Part shown: piece by piece, positions 13,807 to 15,352 of the stretch
Position numbering within the stretch: position 1 is the stretch's first letter
Layout: each line of letters opens with the position of its first letter
Source of the DNA: Brevibacillus sp.
GTDB taxonomy: Bacteria; Bacillota; Bacilli; Brevibacillales; Brevibacillaceae
NCBI GenBank assembly: GCA_029240815.1
Contig: JARDZO010000120.1
Coordinates: forward strand, 1-15,352
DNA: 15,352 nucleotides
Direction: 5' to 3'
The notes under the pieces: model-generated
Seen by the model: the letters and a program-made list of their open reading frames with translations, nothing else
What the model was told of the DNA's origin: nothing
Database searches by the model: none
Program-made: the position numbers and the translations under genes

Positions 13807-15352
13807 ATGATCAGCCAATCGATTGTCAGAAGTATCGAGCGGTCTACGAAAAGCTTGTTTAGCGAATTAGGTCTCAACTATACAGAGGACTTGAAAATCT
13901 CCGTAGAACAACCTGCTCATCTGGAACATGGCGACTACTCCACAAACATTGCCATGCAATTAGCGAAAGTATTGCGGAAAGCACCCTTGCAAATAGCTGA
14001 GATGTTGAAAGACAGGCTGGAAAAGGACGGTAACATCGACCATTTAGTTAGGAAAATCGAAGTTGCTCCACCAGGTTTTATCAATATGCACATGGACTGG
14101 GGACAATGGGCTCAGAGAGACTTTATACTGCCTGGGAATGCCGGTGATAAGGTAGTAATCGAACATACTTCCATTAATCCAAACAAGTCAGCTCATATTG
14201 GACATTTAAGAAACTCATGTATCGGCGATGCTCTTGTGCGACTCTTAAAGCGTGCAGGTTATAACGTGGAAGTGCACAATTACATCGACGATTTAGGTAA
14301 TCAGCTAGCGGATACTGTGGTAGGCATATTGAATGTCCCTCTTAAGAAAGAGCACACACGTTTTGGCGATTTCTGTTGGGATATTTATTCTCAAGTGAAT
14401 AAGGAGTATGAACGGAATCCACAGCTCATCGAGCAGAGAACAAAAGTCCTTCATTCGCTCGAGGAGGGTGATGAAAACTTATCTTGGGTTGGACTGCTTG
14501 TAGCCGAGCGAATCGTTCGAGAACATCTCGAGGAAATGAATGCATTCAGTATCAACTATGATTTGTTGGTATGGGAAAGCAATATTGTTAGAGAGGGTTT
14601 CTGGGATTCGGCATTCGACTTACTGAAACAAACCTCCCAATTTTATCAGGAAACATCCGGAAAGCTTGAAGGATGCTGGGTACTGAAACAAGCTTCGTCC
14701 GAATTAGAAGATAATGATTCTGAACATAGCATCGACAAGGTTTTAGTTCGTTCAAACGGAATTTTGACCTATACTGCCAAAGATATTGCTTATCATCTTT
14801 GGAAATTTGGATTGCTGCAAAAGGACTTCCAGTATAAGCGCTTTTCCGAAGGCATATGGTCGACTCATAGCACGGGAACCGATTCCTCTTATGGGAAAGC
14901 AGACATGGTCATTAATGTAATCGACTATCGGCAACAATATCCTCAAGCCATGGTTAAACAAGCTCTTGATATTTTAGGGTACACGGCGCAGGCTGAGAAG
15001 CTCCGACATGTAAGTTATGGCGTGGTCTCACTAAGTCCAGCAGCCGCAAAAGAGCTGGGAATAGACACTTCAGCTGGGAAAGCTTCTTATGCCATGTCCG
15101 GAAGACAAGGCATTGGGATTAAGATATCTGAATTACTCGACTTAATGGAAGGGATCATTGAAAGGAAACGTTCAAATAAGCAAGGCCTATCGAGTAGAAT
15201 CATCGCAGCAGCGGCGATCCGTTACTATCTTCTCCGCTTTCATTTATCGACAGAGGTTGTTTTCGATATCGAACAGGCAACCGAAACCACCGGAAATTCA
15301 GGGGTATATTTAATGTATGCTCATGCTCGTGCAGTCAGCATTTTAAACAAGG
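13807..15352 (+). CDS. argS: Arginyl-tRNA synthetase, 3' end outside window
   Basis: Class I synthetase that charges tRNA-Arg. The 515 visible residues are open throughout. The N-terminal additional domain (about 1-97) with PAHLEHGDYSTNIAMQLAK recognises the tRNA D-loop. VIEHTSINPNKSAHIGHLRN holds the HIGH motif at 130-133 with Lys127 just before it. HNYIDDLGNQLADTVVG is a family signature. The KMSKS position reads AMSGRQG (429-435), lacking both lysines, as some arginyl enzymes do. The start of the anticodon-binding domain is visible before the edge. The ATG at 13807 has AAAGGAGGA upstream. Three sampled 60-base rows have 33, 42 and 48% G+C, against 55% in a sampled row of the MFS gene, so transfer or a special copy is possible. 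Whether the genome has a second argS cannot be seen here. Confidence 0.95.
   Translation, partial: MISQSIVRSIERSTKSLFSELGLNYTEDLKISVEQPAHLEHGDYSTNIAMQLAKVLRKAPLQIAEMLKDRLEKDGNIDHLVRKIEVAPPGFINMHMDWGQWAQRDFILPGNAGDKVVIEHTSINPNKSAHIGHLRNSCIGDALVRLLKRAGYNVEVHNYIDDLGNQLADTVVGILNVPLKKEHTRFGDFCWDIYSQVNKEYERNPQLIEQRTKVLHSLEEGDENLSWVGLLVAERIVREHLEEMNAFSINYDLLVWESNIVREGFWDSAFDLLKQTSQFYQETSGKLEGCWVLKQASSELEDNDSEHSIDKVLVRSNGILTYTAKDIAYHLWKFGLLQKDFQYKRFSEGIWSTHSTGTDSSYGKADMVINVIDYRQQYPQAMVKQALDILGYTAQAEKLRHVSYGVVSLSPAAAKELGIDTSAGKASYAMSGRQGIGIKISELLDLMEGIIERKRSNKQGLSSRIIAAAAIRYYLLRFHLSTEVVFDIEQATETTGNSGVYLMYAHARAVSILNK

Noticed and set aside
1..15352. CRISPR arrays, insertion sequences, phage genes, tRNA or rRNA genes
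   Set aside because: I looked on both strands and found no spaced repeats, transposase-like frames, tRNA cloverleaf or rRNA segments.

Overview
The window looks like a chromosomal stretch of a Gram-positive (Firmicutes) bacterium, most likely of the Paenibacillaceae/Brevibacillus kind. This is inferred from strong AGGAGG-type ribosome binding sites used with ATG, GTG and TTG starts, a lipoprotein-type transporter binding protein, a T-box riboswitch before an aminoacyl-tRNA synthetase, and G+C near 50-55% over most of the window. No species assignment can be proved from the sequence alone. Every gene is intact except the two cut by the window edges (phnX at the left, argS at the right).

Left third (1-4323, minus strand): a compact phosphonate operon, phnS (lipoprotein) - phnT (ATPase) - phnU (fused double permease) - phnX (phosphonoacetaldehyde hydrolase). 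Spacings are 18 bp, a 4-bp stop/start overlap, and a stop directly abutting a start. It would import 2-aminoethylphosphonate (AEP) and cleave its transamination product to acetaldehyde and phosphate. The transaminase phnW is not in the window and may lie beyond position 1.

Middle (4457-9246): a 702-residue GAF/PucR-type regulator on the minus strand lies upstream of the phn operon. It is divergent from a plus-strand pair encoding an MFS anion-symporter-like carrier and an M20 metallo-amidohydrolase, which ends in a strong terminator. The two divergent promoters overlap in their -35 boxes, so the regulator probably controls this pair and itself, and possibly the phn operon. The simplest reading is uptake and hydrolysis of an amide or N-acyl compound next to AEP use.

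Right-middle (9349-10700): a small MerR regulator converges on an imine-reductase-like NADP oxidoreductase across a shared hairpin. The promoter of the oxidoreductase has a MerR-like layout (20-bp spacer with a central dyad), suggesting a regulator-target pair.

Right part: an Asp/Glu-type racemase (RacX/YgeA-like) follows an RmlD-like reductase in a minus-strand pair. A TIGR01777-type epimerase is divergent from that pair. The window ends with a T-box leader (candidate specifier CGC, Arg) and a partial arginyl-tRNA synthetase. The synthetase gene is visibly more A+T-rich than the rest and has a degenerate KMSKS loop, which suggests a transferred or specialised copy. I see no CRISPR array, insertion sequence, phage gene, tRNA or rRNA. 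The most promising points for follow-up are the argS/T-box unit, the MerR-imine reductase pair and the shared control region of the amidohydrolase locus; none of them is proof of a new system.
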